15,042 bases of DNA, taken from positions 1-15,042 of the forward strand of contig DFCD01000083.1 in the NCBI GenBank assembly GCA_002366885.1, in the 5' to 3' direction. Positions 1 through 7,353 of this stretch are shown here, piece after piece. The translations under genes and the position numbers were made by a program. Within the stretch, counting starts at the first letter, position 1; each line of letters opens with the position of its first letter. The notes beneath the pieces are model-generated. The model was not told where the DNA came from. It saw only the letters and a program-made list of their open reading frames with translations, and did not search any database. Source of the stretch: Verrucomicrobia bacterium UBA3063. Its GTDB lineage: Bacteria > Verrucomicrobiota > Verrucomicrobiia > Methylacidiphilales > Verrucolacustridaceae.

Positions 1-3000
1 CTTGGGCGGTTTCCGGCCAAGCAGTTGATCCAGGGTGACGTAAAAGACAGGCACGAGATAAAGGGTGAGAAAAGTTGAGGAGAGCATGCCACCCACCACG
101 GCCACCCCGAGGGGGCGGCGGCTTTCGGCCCCTGCTCCGAGGCCCAACGCGATCGGCAGGATGCCGATGATGGTGGAGAGGGCGGTCATGAGGATGGGGC
201 GAAGCCGGATCAGCCCTGCCTGTTGCATGGCCTCCAAGGCGGAACATCCTTCGGCCCTTTTCTGGTTGGCGAATTCCACGAGAAGGATGGAATTTTTGGT
301 GACCAGTCCCACGAGCAGGACCAGTCCGATCAGGCTGTAGAGATTCAGGTTCATCGAGGGGATTTCCGGCATCAGTCCGAAGAGAAAGGCGAGGGGCCCG
401 GGCAGGGATCCGGGGGGGGCATATTGGGGGATGATGGCCATCAAGTTGACCAACCCGAGCACGTAGAGGAGAAGCAGGGCGCCGACGGCGGCGAGGGGAA
501 CGGCCACCATGATGGTGACGGGATGGCTGAGGCTTTCAAACTGCGCAGCCAGGGCCATGTAGACGATGAGCAGGGCGAGGATGACGATCTGCCATGCCTC
601 CCCCCGCCCGGAGCGCAGTTCCCGGGCCTCACCGTCGAATTCCAGGGTCACGCCCGGCGGCAGGATGCGCCGGGCGATCTCCTCGGTTTTTTCGATGGCC
701 TGTCCGAGGGTCACGCCCTGGGGTTGTCCGCTCACGGTGGTGCTCCGCTGGCGCATGAAATGGGAGATGGAATTCACCGAACCGCGCTCGTCCGCCTTGA
801 CGAGGTCACGGATCGGCACCAGTTCCCCTCCCCGGGCGCGGACGTAGAGGGTGTTGAGCTCGTCGGGCACGAGCCGGTCGCTGCGCCGGAGCTGGGCGAT
901 GACGTCGTACTGTTTGCCGTCCAGGTTGAACTGGGAAATATCCAGCCCCCCAAGGAGAATTTGCAGGGCCTCGGAAATGTCCCTGACGGAAATGCCCAGA
1001 TTGGCGGCGCGGGCTCGGTCGATCTCGAGGTTGAGCTGTGGCTTTTCAAAGTTGAGGTTCACGCGGGGTTGACTGAGGAATCCCGCCTTGTCGATTTCAT
1101 CCCGGAGGTTGCGGGCGGTTTTTTCGAGGAGGACAAGATCGGCGCCCTGCAGGACGACCTGAAAGGTTTCCCCGAAACCCCGTCCGACCGCCTTGGGAAG
1201 AAAGGGGATGACCACGGCGCCGCGGATCTCGGTGATCATCCGGGTAAACATGGATCCGCGGGCTCCAGGGCGGGCGAGCTCCTGGGCGGTCCGGTTCCGG
1301 TCCGCCTTTAACCGGATGAACATGATGCCTTGGTTGGCTTCCCCGGGGGCGCCGCGGGAGAGGGCGACCGCGGAGAAAAAGACCCGGGTTTCCGGGTAAT
1401 CCGAGGCGATTTTCTCCGCCTGGCGGACATACTGGTCGGTGGATTCGCTGGTGGAGCCTTCGGGGGTGATGATGACGGCAACGATGACGCCCTTGTCCTC
1501 CTCCGGGAGAAACTCCTGGGGAACGAGGCGGTAGAGCAGGACCGTCAGGGCAAGGATGCCGGCGCCGAGGCCAAGCCAAATTCGCCGGTGGCGCAGGGTG
1601 GCATCGAGGCTGCGGGCGTAAAACAGGTAGAACTTTTCCAGGCAAAGTTCGAACCAGCGAAGTCCCCCCGGAAGTTGCCCCGAGACCGGGCGGAGAAAAT
1701 AGGCACCCAAGGCGGGGCTGAGGCTGAGCGCGACAAAAGCGGAGATGGTCACGGCTCCGGCGAGGGTGATGGCGAACTCGCGAAAAAGGATGCCGGTGGT
1801 GCCCTTTTGGAAGGCGATGGGCAGGAAGACGACGACCAGACTGGCGGTGATGGCAAGGATCGCCCCGGTGATTTCCTGCATGGCCTTGCGGCTGGCTTCC
1901 CGGGGCGTCATTCCCGCCTCGATGTGGCGCACAATGTTCTCGAGCACAACGATGGCGTCGTCCACGACGATGCCGATGGCCAGGACGAGGGCGAGGAGGG
2001 TGAGGATGTTGACGCTGTAACCGAGGAGGTAAAGCAGGGCAAAGGTCCCGAGAATGGAGATGGGGATGGCTGCGGAGGGAATCAGGGTGGACCGGAAATT
2101 GCGAAGAAAGAGAAAGATGAGAAGAATGACCAAAACCGAGGAAACGCCGATGGTCTCGGCCACTTCCCGGATGGCCGCCTGGACATACAGGGAGGAATCG
2201 AAGGGGAAGTCGAGCCCGACGTCAGGGGGAAGAAGGGGGCGGATCCGGTCGATCTCCTCGCGCACCTGCCGGGCCACCTCGACGGCGTTGGCGTCCGACT
2301 GTTTGACGACGCCAAGGCCCACGGCGGGTTTGCCATTGAAACGGGCGATGGTGGCCTCCACCTCCGGGCCAATTTCCACGGTGGCCACCTCCCGAAGGCG
2401 GACGGGCGAGCCGTCAACCTCGCGGACAAAAAGATCCGCATACTGCTCCGGGCGGTCCATGCGGCCGCGGGCGACGATGCTGAGGGAGCGACTTTCCCCT
2501 TCGATCCTTCCGGAGGGGAGTTCGACGTTTTCCCGGCGAAGCAGGGCGCGGATATCGGCCGCGGTGATTTTGCGGGCGGCCATTTTCTCGGAATCGAGCC
2601 AGATCCGCATGGAGGGTCTTTTTTGTCCCCCGAAGTTGATGCCGCCGACGCCCGGGAGCACCTGGAGGCGGTCCCGGATCTGGCGTTCGGCGAGATTGGA
2701 GAGCTCGAGGGTGGACCGGTTCTCGCTGTAGAGGGCGATCCACATGACCTCCTGGGCGTCGGCGTCCTGTTTGGCCACGATGGGCTCCTTGATGTCGTCG
2801 GGCAATTTGTCGCGGACGCGGCTGATGCGGTCGCGGATGTCCTGAGCACCGACATCGACGTCGTGGTTCAGCTCAAACTCGACGGTGATGGCGCTGACCT
2901 GTTCCCTCGATTCGCTCCGCAGGATCTTGATGCCCGGGATGTTGTTGATTTCCTGCTCGAGCGGCTCGGTGACATCGGCCTCGACGAGTTCGGCGTTGGC

Positions 3001-3159
3001 CCCCGGATAAACGGTGGTGACGGAGACGATGGGGGGATCGATATCGGGCAGTTCCCGGACGGGCAGGCGGGACAGGGAGAGGATCCCGATGAGGGCGAGG
3101 GCCAGATTGAACATCGCGGCGGCAATCGGTCGCCGGATGCAGAACTCGGGCAGATTCAC
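1..3159 (-). CDS. RND (AcrB/HAE-1 type) efflux transporter, 3' end beyond window
   Basis: Inner-membrane proton-driven pump subunit of a tripartite efflux system. The frame stays open from a GTG at 3159 to the window edge, giving 1053 residues; the family is usually 1020-1060, so only a few residues are missing. The N-terminus (residues 4-11, PEFCIRRP) and the following hydrophobic helix with LPDIDPP are typical. The TM4 proton-relay pair is Asp400-Asp401 in GIVVDDAIVVLEN, and the TM10 lysine is Lys955 in GLVTKNSILLVEF; both lie in one frame, so no frameshift separates them. The start overlaps the stop of the adaptor gene by four bases (GTGA) and has no clear Shine-Dalgarno, so translational coupling to the adaptor is likely. 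The substrate cannot be read from sequence; multidrug or amphiphile export is the family expectation. No outer-membrane TolC-type gene is visible; it could lie beyond the left edge. Confidence 0.95.
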   Translation of the reverse strand, partial: MNLPEFCIRRPIAAAMFNLALALIGILSLSRLPVRELPDIDPPIVSVTTVYPGANAELVEADVTEPLEQEINNIPGIKILRSESREQVSAITVEFELNHDVDVGAQDIRDRISRVRDKLPDDIKEPIVAKQDADAQEVMWIALYSENRSTLELSNLAERQIRDRLQVLPGVGGINFGGQKRPSMRIWLDSEKMAARKITAADIRALLRRENVELPSGRIEGESRSLSIVARGRMDRPEQYADLFVREVDGSPVRLREVATVEIGPEVEATIARFNGKPAVGLGVVKQSDANAVEVARQVREEIDRIRPLLPPDVGLDFPFDSSLYVQAAIREVAETIGVSSVLVILLIFLFLRNFRSTLIPSAAIPISILGTFALLYLLGYSVNILTLLALVLAIGIVVDDAIVVLENIVRHIEAGMTPREASRKAMQEITGAILAITASLVVVFLPIAFQKGTTGILFREFAITLAGAVTISAFVALSLSPALGAYFLRPVSGQLPGGLRWFELCLEKFYLFYARSLDATLRHRRIWLGLGAGILALTVLLYRLVPQEFLPEEDKGVIVAVIITPEGSTSESTDQYVRQAEKIASDYPETRVFFSAVALSRGAPGEANQGIMFIRLKADRNRTAQELARPGARGSMFTRMITEIRGAVVIPFLPKAVGRGFGETFQVVLQGADLVLLEKTARNLRDEIDKAGFLSQPRVNLNFEKPQLNLEIDRARAANLGISVRDISEALQILLGGLDISQFNLDGKQYDVIAQLRRSDRLVPDELNTLYVRARGGELVPIRDLVKADERGSVNSISHFMRQRSTTVSGQPQGVTLGQAIEKTEEIARRILPPGVTLEFDGEARELRSGRGEAWQIVILALLIVYMALAAQFESLSHPVTIMVAVPLAAVGALLLLYVLGLVNLMAIIPQYAPPGSLPGPLAFLFGLMPEIPSMNLNLYSLIGLVLLVGLVTKNSILLVEFANQKRAEGCSALEAMQQAGLIRLRPILMTALSTIIGILPIALGLGAGAESRRPLGVAVVGGMLSSTFLTLYLVPVFYVTLDQLLGRKPPK

Positions 3160-4178
3160 GGGGAGGAAGGCTGCGGCAGGAGTTTCCGCCCCGGGGAGAG
3201 GCGGAGGTTGCCGGACCGGGCGACAAGATCGCCGGCCTTGAGGCCGGAAAGGATTTCCACGCGTCCGGGGATGCGGAGTCCGGTTTCCACCGCGACCAAC
3301 TCGGCCACACCGCCGGCATCTCGGTAGACGGCGAAACCCCCGGCTTGGGGGAAGATGCAGTCCTCGGGAATGGTGAGGGCGGCCTCCTTGCTGCCGATGG
3401 AAAGCATGACGTTGGCAAACATTCCCGGTTTGAGATGATGGTCCTGGTTGGGGACGTAGGCGCGGACCTGGACGGTGCGGGTTTCCACATCCACCCTGGG
3501 CTCCACCAGGTAAATTTCCCCGGAAAACTTCTCTTCCCCGTGGGCGGCCACGGTCAGCTGCAGCGTTTGGCCCGGTTTGACGCGGGCGCTGTACCGTTCC
3601 GGAACGCTGAAATCCAGCTTCATGCGATCGAGGGCATACAGGCTGACCAGGACGGTTTGGGAACTGACATACTGGCCGATGCTCACGTAGCGGCGGCCGA
3701 GAATCCCGTCAAAGGGTGCGGTGAGGGTGTATTCGGTGAGGCGTTTGCGGGCGAGGTTGAGGGCGGCCTCGGCCCGGCGGAACGCGGAGTGGACCTGGTC
3801 GTGTTCCTGTTGGGAGATTGTCCCATCGGAGAGAAGAATGTCCGCGCGTTTCCGGTTTTCGTCGCTCAGGCGGAAGTCGGCTTCACTCTCGTCGACGATC
3901 GCCTGTTGCTTGGACTCGTCGATCTGGAGGATGAGGTCGCCCTTCCTGACGGAATTTCCTTCGGTCATGCGGATCGAGGTGACTTCCCCTTCCACCTCGG
4001 GTTTCAGGTCGACGGACTCCTCGGCTAGGAGCGTTCCGGTCGCCTGGAGTGTTTCCTTGAGGGGGCCGACTTGGACGGCGACAAGCTCGACCGGGACCGG
4101 CGCGTCCTTGGGGGGACCGCCGCCCCTCTTGCAGGACGCCATGGCCAGAAGCAAAAAGAGAAGGAAAAAATTCTTCAT
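3156..4178 (-). CDS. RND efflux periplasmic adaptor lipoprotein (HlyD/MFP family)
   Basis: Membrane-fusion protein that links the RND pump to an outer-membrane channel; 340 residues. Residues 1-16 form a lipoprotein signal (MKNFFLLFLLLAMASC) with Cys16 as the lipidation site, which decides the ATG start at 4178; an in-frame TTG at 4223 would bury the signal and is rejected. The body has the biotinyl-lipoyl half motifs (GEVTSIRMTEGNSVRKGD and later LTAPFDGILGRRYVSIGQYV) around a short alpha-hairpin, then the beta-barrel and membrane-proximal domains (VETRTVQVRAYVPN, LKPGMFANVML). A 41-base AT-rich gap separates it from obg, so it may have its own promoter, but no convincing one was found. The next gene, the RND pump, begins inside its stop codon, so the two are surely one functional unit. 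The Shine-Dalgarno is weak (AGG directly before ATG). Confidence 0.93.
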   Translation of the reverse strand: MKNFFLLFLLLAMASCKRGGGPPKDAPVPVELVAVQVGPLKETLQATGTLLAEESVDLKPEVEGEVTSIRMTEGNSVRKGDLILQIDESKQQAIVDESEADFRLSDENRKRADILLSDGTISQQEHDQVHSAFRRAEAALNLARKRLTEYTLTAPFDGILGRRYVSIGQYVSSQTVLVSLYALDRMKLDFSVPERYSARVKPGQTLQLTVAAHGEEKFSGEIYLVEPRVDVETRTVQVRAYVPNQDHHLKPGMFANVMLSIGSKEAALTIPEDCIFPQAGGFAVYRDAGGVAELVAVETGLRIPGRVEILSGLKAGDLVARSGNLRLSPGRKLLPQPSSP

Positions 4179-4219
4179 CCTATGAATGATTAATGATGTT
4201 AAGTAACCTGAAGGACCGG

Positions 4220-5215
4220 TCAAGGCCCCAGGATTTCGCGGAGGGAGGAGATCAGACCGGGTATGCCTTCGCCGGTTTTTGCCGAAACGGTGAACACCTG
4301 TTTGCGGGAAGCGGAGCGGAGGGCGGACAGACGGGCCTGACTCTCCGGGAGGTCGGCCTTGTTGGCGACAACCAAAAAAGGCCGGCGGGCGAGGGCGGGG
4401 TCATATTCGCGGAGTTCCTTGCGAAGAAGACGGTAGTCGTCCACCGGATCCCTGCCTTCGGTGCCGGCGGCGTCAATCAGCAGAAGGAGAATGGCGCACC
4501 GTTCGATGTGGCGCAGAAAGTCATGGCCCAATCCTTTGCCGGCATGGGCGCCCTCGACGAGTCCCGGAATGTCGGCCACGGTGAATCGGTTTTCCTCGGC
4601 CGAACCGACCACACCGATGGAGGGTTGGAGGGTGGTGAAGGGGTAAGAGGCAATTTTGGGTTTAGCGGCGGAGAGTGCCGCCAGAAGGCTGGATTTTCCG
4701 GCATTGGGGAGGCCGACCAAGCCGACTTGGGCAATGGATTTGAGGACGAGGACGAACTCCCCGGTTTCCCCGGGCTGTCCTTCCTCCGCGTACCGGGGCG
4801 TTTGGCGGACGGAGCTGGCGAAGCGCGCGTTTCCCCGCCCTCCGCGTCCTCCGCGGCAAAGCACGTGGGTTTCGCCGGGCTGGGTGAGGTCGACGAGCGG
4901 TTCCCCGTCCTCACCGGGAGGAAGGGAATAGACCACTGTGCCTGCCGGAACTTTGAGCACGCATGGTTTGCCGTTTTTGCCGGTGCAGTTGTTGCCTCCC
5001 CCTTTTCCTCCGTGTCCCGCACGGGCATGGGGCCGGAAGCGCAGGTCGATGAGATTGTTGATCTGGGGATCCACCTCGAGAACCACGTCGCCGCCCCGAC
5101 CACCGTCGCCGCCATCGGGTCCTCCCCTGGGGACGAATTTCTCCCGGTGGAAACAGATGACACCGTCCCCGCCGTCGCCGGCGCGGGCGTGGATGCGAAC
5201 GCGGTCAACGAACAT
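4220..5215 (-). CDS. obg: GTPase Obg (ObgE/CgtA)
   Basis: Ribosome-associated P-loop GTPase, involved in large-subunit assembly and stress control; 331 residues. The Gly-rich Obg fold occupies residues 1-160 (GDGGDGVICFHREKF near the start, then GGPDGGDGGRGGDV and CRGGRGGRGNARF). The G domain follows with G1 GLPNAGKS (168-175), G2 region YPFTTL (191-196), G3 DIPG (215-218), G4 NKAD (285-288) and G5 SAK (311-313). The protein ends shortly after G5, so the variable C-terminal OCT domain is absent, as in many short bacterial Obg proteins. A GGAG sits seven bases before the ATG, inside the end of the CHASE2-like gene, with which it overlaps by 11 bases. Identification is secure. Confidence 0.98.
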   Translation of the reverse strand: MFVDRVRIHARAGDGGDGVICFHREKFVPRGGPDGGDGGRGGDVVLEVDPQINNLIDLRFRPHARAGHGGKGGGNNCTGKNGKPCVLKVPAGTVVYSLPPGEDGEPLVDLTQPGETHVLCRGGRGGRGNARFASSVRQTPRYAEEGQPGETGEFVLVLKSIAQVGLVGLPNAGKSSLLAALSAAKPKIASYPFTTLQPSIGVVGSAEENRFTVADIPGLVEGAHAGKGLGHDFLRHIERCAILLLLIDAAGTEGRDPVDDYRLLRKELREYDPALARRPFLVVANKADLPESQARLSALRSASRKQVFTVSAKTGEGIPGLISSLREILGP

Positions 5216-6404
5216 GGCCGGTCTCCAGCCAGCGCAGCAGCGGGGCGGAAAGGAACAGGGCCAAGGCCGTGCCCAACGCGAGAGGAAGGGCGCCGCTGTA
5301 GCCGCCGAATCTGGCGGCCAGCCATCCCGCCAGAAACACCGCCGCGGAAATGCCGGTGGCAGCGCCCACCCGGGCGGGAAGGTGCGGGGGAATCAGCAGT
5401 CCGGCCAAGGCGGCAAGCAGGAGACAGGCGAAGATCACCCCGCGGGGCGGGTGCAGGACCGGGGCAGGGCCGGAGGCCAGGCGGGTCCAGGCGCGGAGAA
5501 CGGCATCGACCATGGACTTCTCCCCCCACGGGGAGCCGATGGAGGGATCCACCTCGGGGAGCGTGCCGGCGACGATGAGCGGCTTCCTGGTTAGGGTGGC
5601 CAGCGGGTAGACAGGGGTGACGCCGATACGTTCCTGTTCGGAAGCGAGCACCACCGAGCGGATTTCCATTTTTGTGGCGGCGGGATCCGGGGAGTCCCAG
5701 TCGACCGGCACCGAACCGCGGAGGTCCACGGGAATTTTCTGCAATTCCCGGCCCTGGTCGTCGCGGAGAATCACGAGGTGCCCGGAGAGTTCGGATTTGG
5801 CGAGATCGGCGCCGCCGGCGCGCGCGTACATTTCCAGCAGCCACGAGGGTACCGCCTGATCGCCTTGGCGGAACACGAGGGGAACACGGTGGACATGCCG
5901 GTCGGTTTCCGGCGTCACCTTCCAGGCGGCGGTGCGGGCCGGGCGACGGAGGTTTTCCTCAGGGGCGAGAAAACCTTCCGCCGGCCGGATACCCCCGAGG
6001 GAGCCGTGATGGGTCAGGACCGGCAGTTCCAGTGCCTTCCCGCTGCTTTTTCCGCGGAAGGCGACGGCGGGCAGGACGGGAGAGTCAAAGGCGGTGAGGG
6101 CGCGGGCCAGTTGGTCGTCCTGGAGCGGTTCGAGGGCATCGGGCGCATCCAAGGGAAGCAGAAGGCCGACCGGGGCGGGCCGGTACGGGGAGACGGCGCG
6201 GAGAAGAAGAGTGAGGTCCAGACGGGGCCAGGGCCAGGGCTCGCCGGCAAGGTCCTCGATGGTGACCAGGACGGGAAGGGGCGGAGGGACGGGCGGGGCG
6301 GCCATGGTGGGGAGAAAAAAGCGGGACCAAGGAACCAGGATGGTGGCCAAGAGAAGACCCCATGCGGAGGAGACAAGTACTGAGGTGAGCCGGGAGACAA
6401 TCAT
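5205..6404 (-). CDS. CHASE2-domain membrane protein without output domain
   Basis: 399 residues. One N-terminal membrane helix (about 8-26) is followed by a periplasmic region with CHASE2-like hallmarks: VLVTIEDLAGEPWPWPR near residue 45, RHVHRVPLVFRQG, a later IPVDLRGSVPVDW and KPLIVAGTLP. Three C-terminal helices (about 321-395) complete the usual CHASE2 topology. In most CHASE2 proteins a cyclase, kinase or diguanylate-cyclase domain follows the last helix; here the protein stops right after it (LLRWLETGHVR), so it is a sensor-type module with no signalling output. The ligand is unknown. The ATG at 6404 is preferred over an upstream in-frame start because of the AAGGGAAGGA just before it and because it places the membrane helix at the N-terminus. 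It overlaps obg by 11 bases, suggesting a shared transcript. Family assignment rests on motif resemblance. Confidence 0.8.
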   Translation of the reverse strand: MIVSRLTSVLVSSAWGLLLATILVPWSRFFLPTMAAPPVPPPLPVLVTIEDLAGEPWPWPRLDLTLLLRAVSPYRPAPVGLLLPLDAPDALEPLQDDQLARALTAFDSPVLPAVAFRGKSSGKALELPVLTHHGSLGGIRPAEGFLAPEENLRRPARTAAWKVTPETDRHVHRVPLVFRQGDQAVPSWLLEMYARAGGADLAKSELSGHLVILRDDQGRELQKIPVDLRGSVPVDWDSPDPAATKMEIRSVVLASEQERIGVTPVYPLATLTRKPLIVAGTLPEVDPSIGSPWGEKSMVDAVLRAWTRLASGPAPVLHPPRGVIFACLLLAALAGLLIPPHLPARVGAATGISAAVFLAGWLAARFGGYSGALPLALGTALALFLSAPLLRWLETGHVR

Positions 6405-6414
6405 TCCTTCCCTT
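6405..6414 (-). promoter_or_regulatory. Ribosome binding site of the CHASE2-like gene
   Basis: On the minus strand the ten bases before the ATG at 6404 read AAGGGAAGGA, two purine-rich Shine-Dalgarno-like cores. This decides the 6404 start over a start 35 codons upstream. Confidence 0.5.
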
Positions 6415-6451
6415 GTAGCGGGGAAAGGGCGGTTGGCGAAGGGGAAGCGGA

Positions 6452-6479
6452 TTGAAATCAGCGTGCGGAAAGCAATAGT
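6452..6479 (+). promoter_or_regulatory. Candidate sigma-70 promoter of clpS
   Basis: TTGAAA (6452-6457, five of six consensus bases) lies 16 bases before AATAGT (6474-6479, four of six). The expected transcription start falls at about 6486-6488, practically on the clpS ATG at 6488, and no Shine-Dalgarno is seen before that ATG, so the message could be leaderless. It lies in the 83-base gap between divergent genes. A weak motif-based call. Confidence 0.35.
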
Positions 6480-6487
6480 TCCCCAAG

Positions 6488-6790
6488 ATGCAAGGGGGTG
6501 CCACGACAACCCCGGAGGTGGTTCCGGGGCAGGAGACCGATCTTTCCGAGGCGTTTGCCAAGGGATGGCGGGTGATCGTGTGGAACGACCCGGTGAATTT
6601 GATGAGTTACGTGGTGTTCGTTTTTATGCGGGTGCTGGGCTTCAATGAAAACAAGGCGAAAAAGTGCATGCTGGAGGTGCATGAACAGGGAAAAAGTGTG
6701 GTGGCGTTGGAAACGCGGGAGAAGGCCGAGTTTTACTGCCACCGGCTTCAGGAGTTCGGCTTGAGATCCACCCTGGAGGCGGCGGCTTGA
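6488..6790 (+). CDS. clpS: ATP-dependent Clp protease adaptor ClpS
   Basis: N-degron adaptor that binds proteins with destabilising N-terminal residues and hands them to the ClpA/ClpC AAA+ unfoldase in the cytoplasm; 100 residues, normal length. Residues 33-42 (NDPVNLMSYV) align with the substrate pocket of Escherichia coli ClpS (NDDYTPMEFV). The pocket Asn33, Asp34, Met39 and His65 (MLEVHEQGK) are kept, while the second Asp is Pro35. The NDPVNLMSYV form is the one I know from actinobacterial ClpS. The N-terminal tail (1-25) is Thr/Glu-rich and likely flexible. The start lacks a Shine-Dalgarno and lies just after a candidate promoter. It overlaps the next gene by four bases (TTGA), which suggests a two-gene operon. 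No clpA or clpC is in this window. Confidence 0.93.
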   Translation: MQGGATTTPEVVPGQETDLSEAFAKGWRVIVWNDPVNLMSYVVFVFMRVLGFNENKAKKCMLEVHEQGKSVVALETREKAEFYCHRLQEFGLRSTLEAAA

Positions 6791-7278
6791 AAATTTTCCA
6801 AACCGAAGGCGGGGGGCGACAGGTGGAGTTGGCGGGAGCCGAATCGGCCCTGCTTCACCAGGTGCTGGAGGCATTGATCGAGGCCTACCAAACGGAGCCG
6901 GGCGAGTTGGATCCGATGGTGGCCAATCTTTGGTACGGGCGGGCGGGGCTCAAGGAAGCCGGGATCCGTGGCGAGGAGGCAATCCATTGGATTGCAGGGC
7001 TCCACGAGGTCCGCTTGGGCAGACAGGTGGCCGTTCAGCGGTGGATGAGATCCATGCCAAAGGCCGGGGAGAGCGGAGTTTGGACGATTCCGGAGAACGA
7101 CCTGGAGACCCTGGTGGCAACTTTGAACGATCATCGTTTGCGCCGGGTCGGGGAGTTCGACCTTGGGGAGACCGACCTGGAAGTTCGGGCGATGGAGAAG
7201 GCCAAGGGGGACAAAAGGATCGCTTTGGTGGAGATTCACTTTTTGGCATGGATGATGGAAATGATTCTCCAGGAATAG
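6787..7278 (+). CDS. DUF2017-like protein coupled to clpS
   Basis: 163 residues starting with a TTG that overlaps the clpS stop (TTGA). Function unknown. Motif-level reading suggests the DUF2017 family: an N-terminal helix with AESALLHQVLEALIEAY, then ELDPMVANLWYGRAG, and near residues 103-127 a segment NDLETLVATLNDHRLRRVG followed by EFDLGETDLE, which resembles the end of DUF2017 proteins (a conserved small-residue/Leu-Asn-Asp/Arg segment). In actinobacteria DUF2017 genes commonly sit directly after clpS, so the position agrees with the assignment. No signal peptide or membrane helix; predicted mostly helical and cytosolic. A role in ClpS-dependent proteolysis is inferred only from coupling. 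The alternative is an unrelated hypothetical; no upstream in-frame ATG was preferred because the overlap fits the local pattern. Confidence 0.75.
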   Translation: MKIFQTEGGGRQVELAGAESALLHQVLEALIEAYQTEPGELDPMVANLWYGRAGLKEAGIRGEEAIHWIAGLHEVRLGRQVAVQRWMRSMPKAGESGVWTIPENDLETLVATLNDHRLRRVGEFDLGETDLEVRAMEKAKGDKRIALVEIHFLAWMMEMILQE

Positions 7279-7311
7279 GTTACAAATAAAAACAAAGGCT
7301 TTTGCTTGGAA

Positions 7312-7328
7312 TTGGCACAAATGGTGCT
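7312..7328 (+). promoter_or_regulatory. Candidate sigma-54 (-24/-12) promoter of the epoxidase-like gene
   Basis: TTGGCACAAATGGTGCT matches the RpoN consensus YTGGCACGRNNNTTGCW at all but two defined positions. The GG and GC elements are separated by exactly ten bases as required. The expected start near 7339 leaves a leader of about 15 bases that contains the GGAG ribosome site at 7344-7347. The same bases also form a short dyad (GCAC/GTGC, extended by TGGC/GCCA), so an operator is an alternative. No sigma-70 pair fits as well in the 75-base gap. Confidence 0.5.
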
Positions 7329-7343
7329 AGCCACATGGGGCAC

Positions 7344-7347
7344 GGAG
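7344..7347 (+). promoter_or_regulatory. Ribosome binding site of the epoxidase-like gene
   Basis: GGAG, six bases before the ATG at 7354. It decides this start over an in-frame ATG at 7306, which lies upstream of the candidate promoter and would add 16 residues before the dinucleotide-binding motif. Confidence 0.6.
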
Positions 7348-7353
7348 TTTTTG

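Noticed and set aside
1330..3327. 665-codon open frame on the plus strand (and 223-1311 plus) opposite the RND gene
   Set aside because: Its product is Gly/Asp/Glu-rich and matches nothing, as expected for the antisense of a high-GC gene. The minus strand shows intact RND motifs in one frame throughout.
4179..4219. Promoter in the AT-rich gap before the adaptor gene
   Set aside because: The spacer is AT-rich with CATTAATCATTCAT, but no -35/-10 pair with acceptable spacing stood out.
4193..5578. 461-codon plus-strand frame opposite obg, and a long minus frame 4477-5844
   Set aside because: Obg and the CHASE2-like protein explain the region with conserved motifs; these frames are low-complexity shadows.
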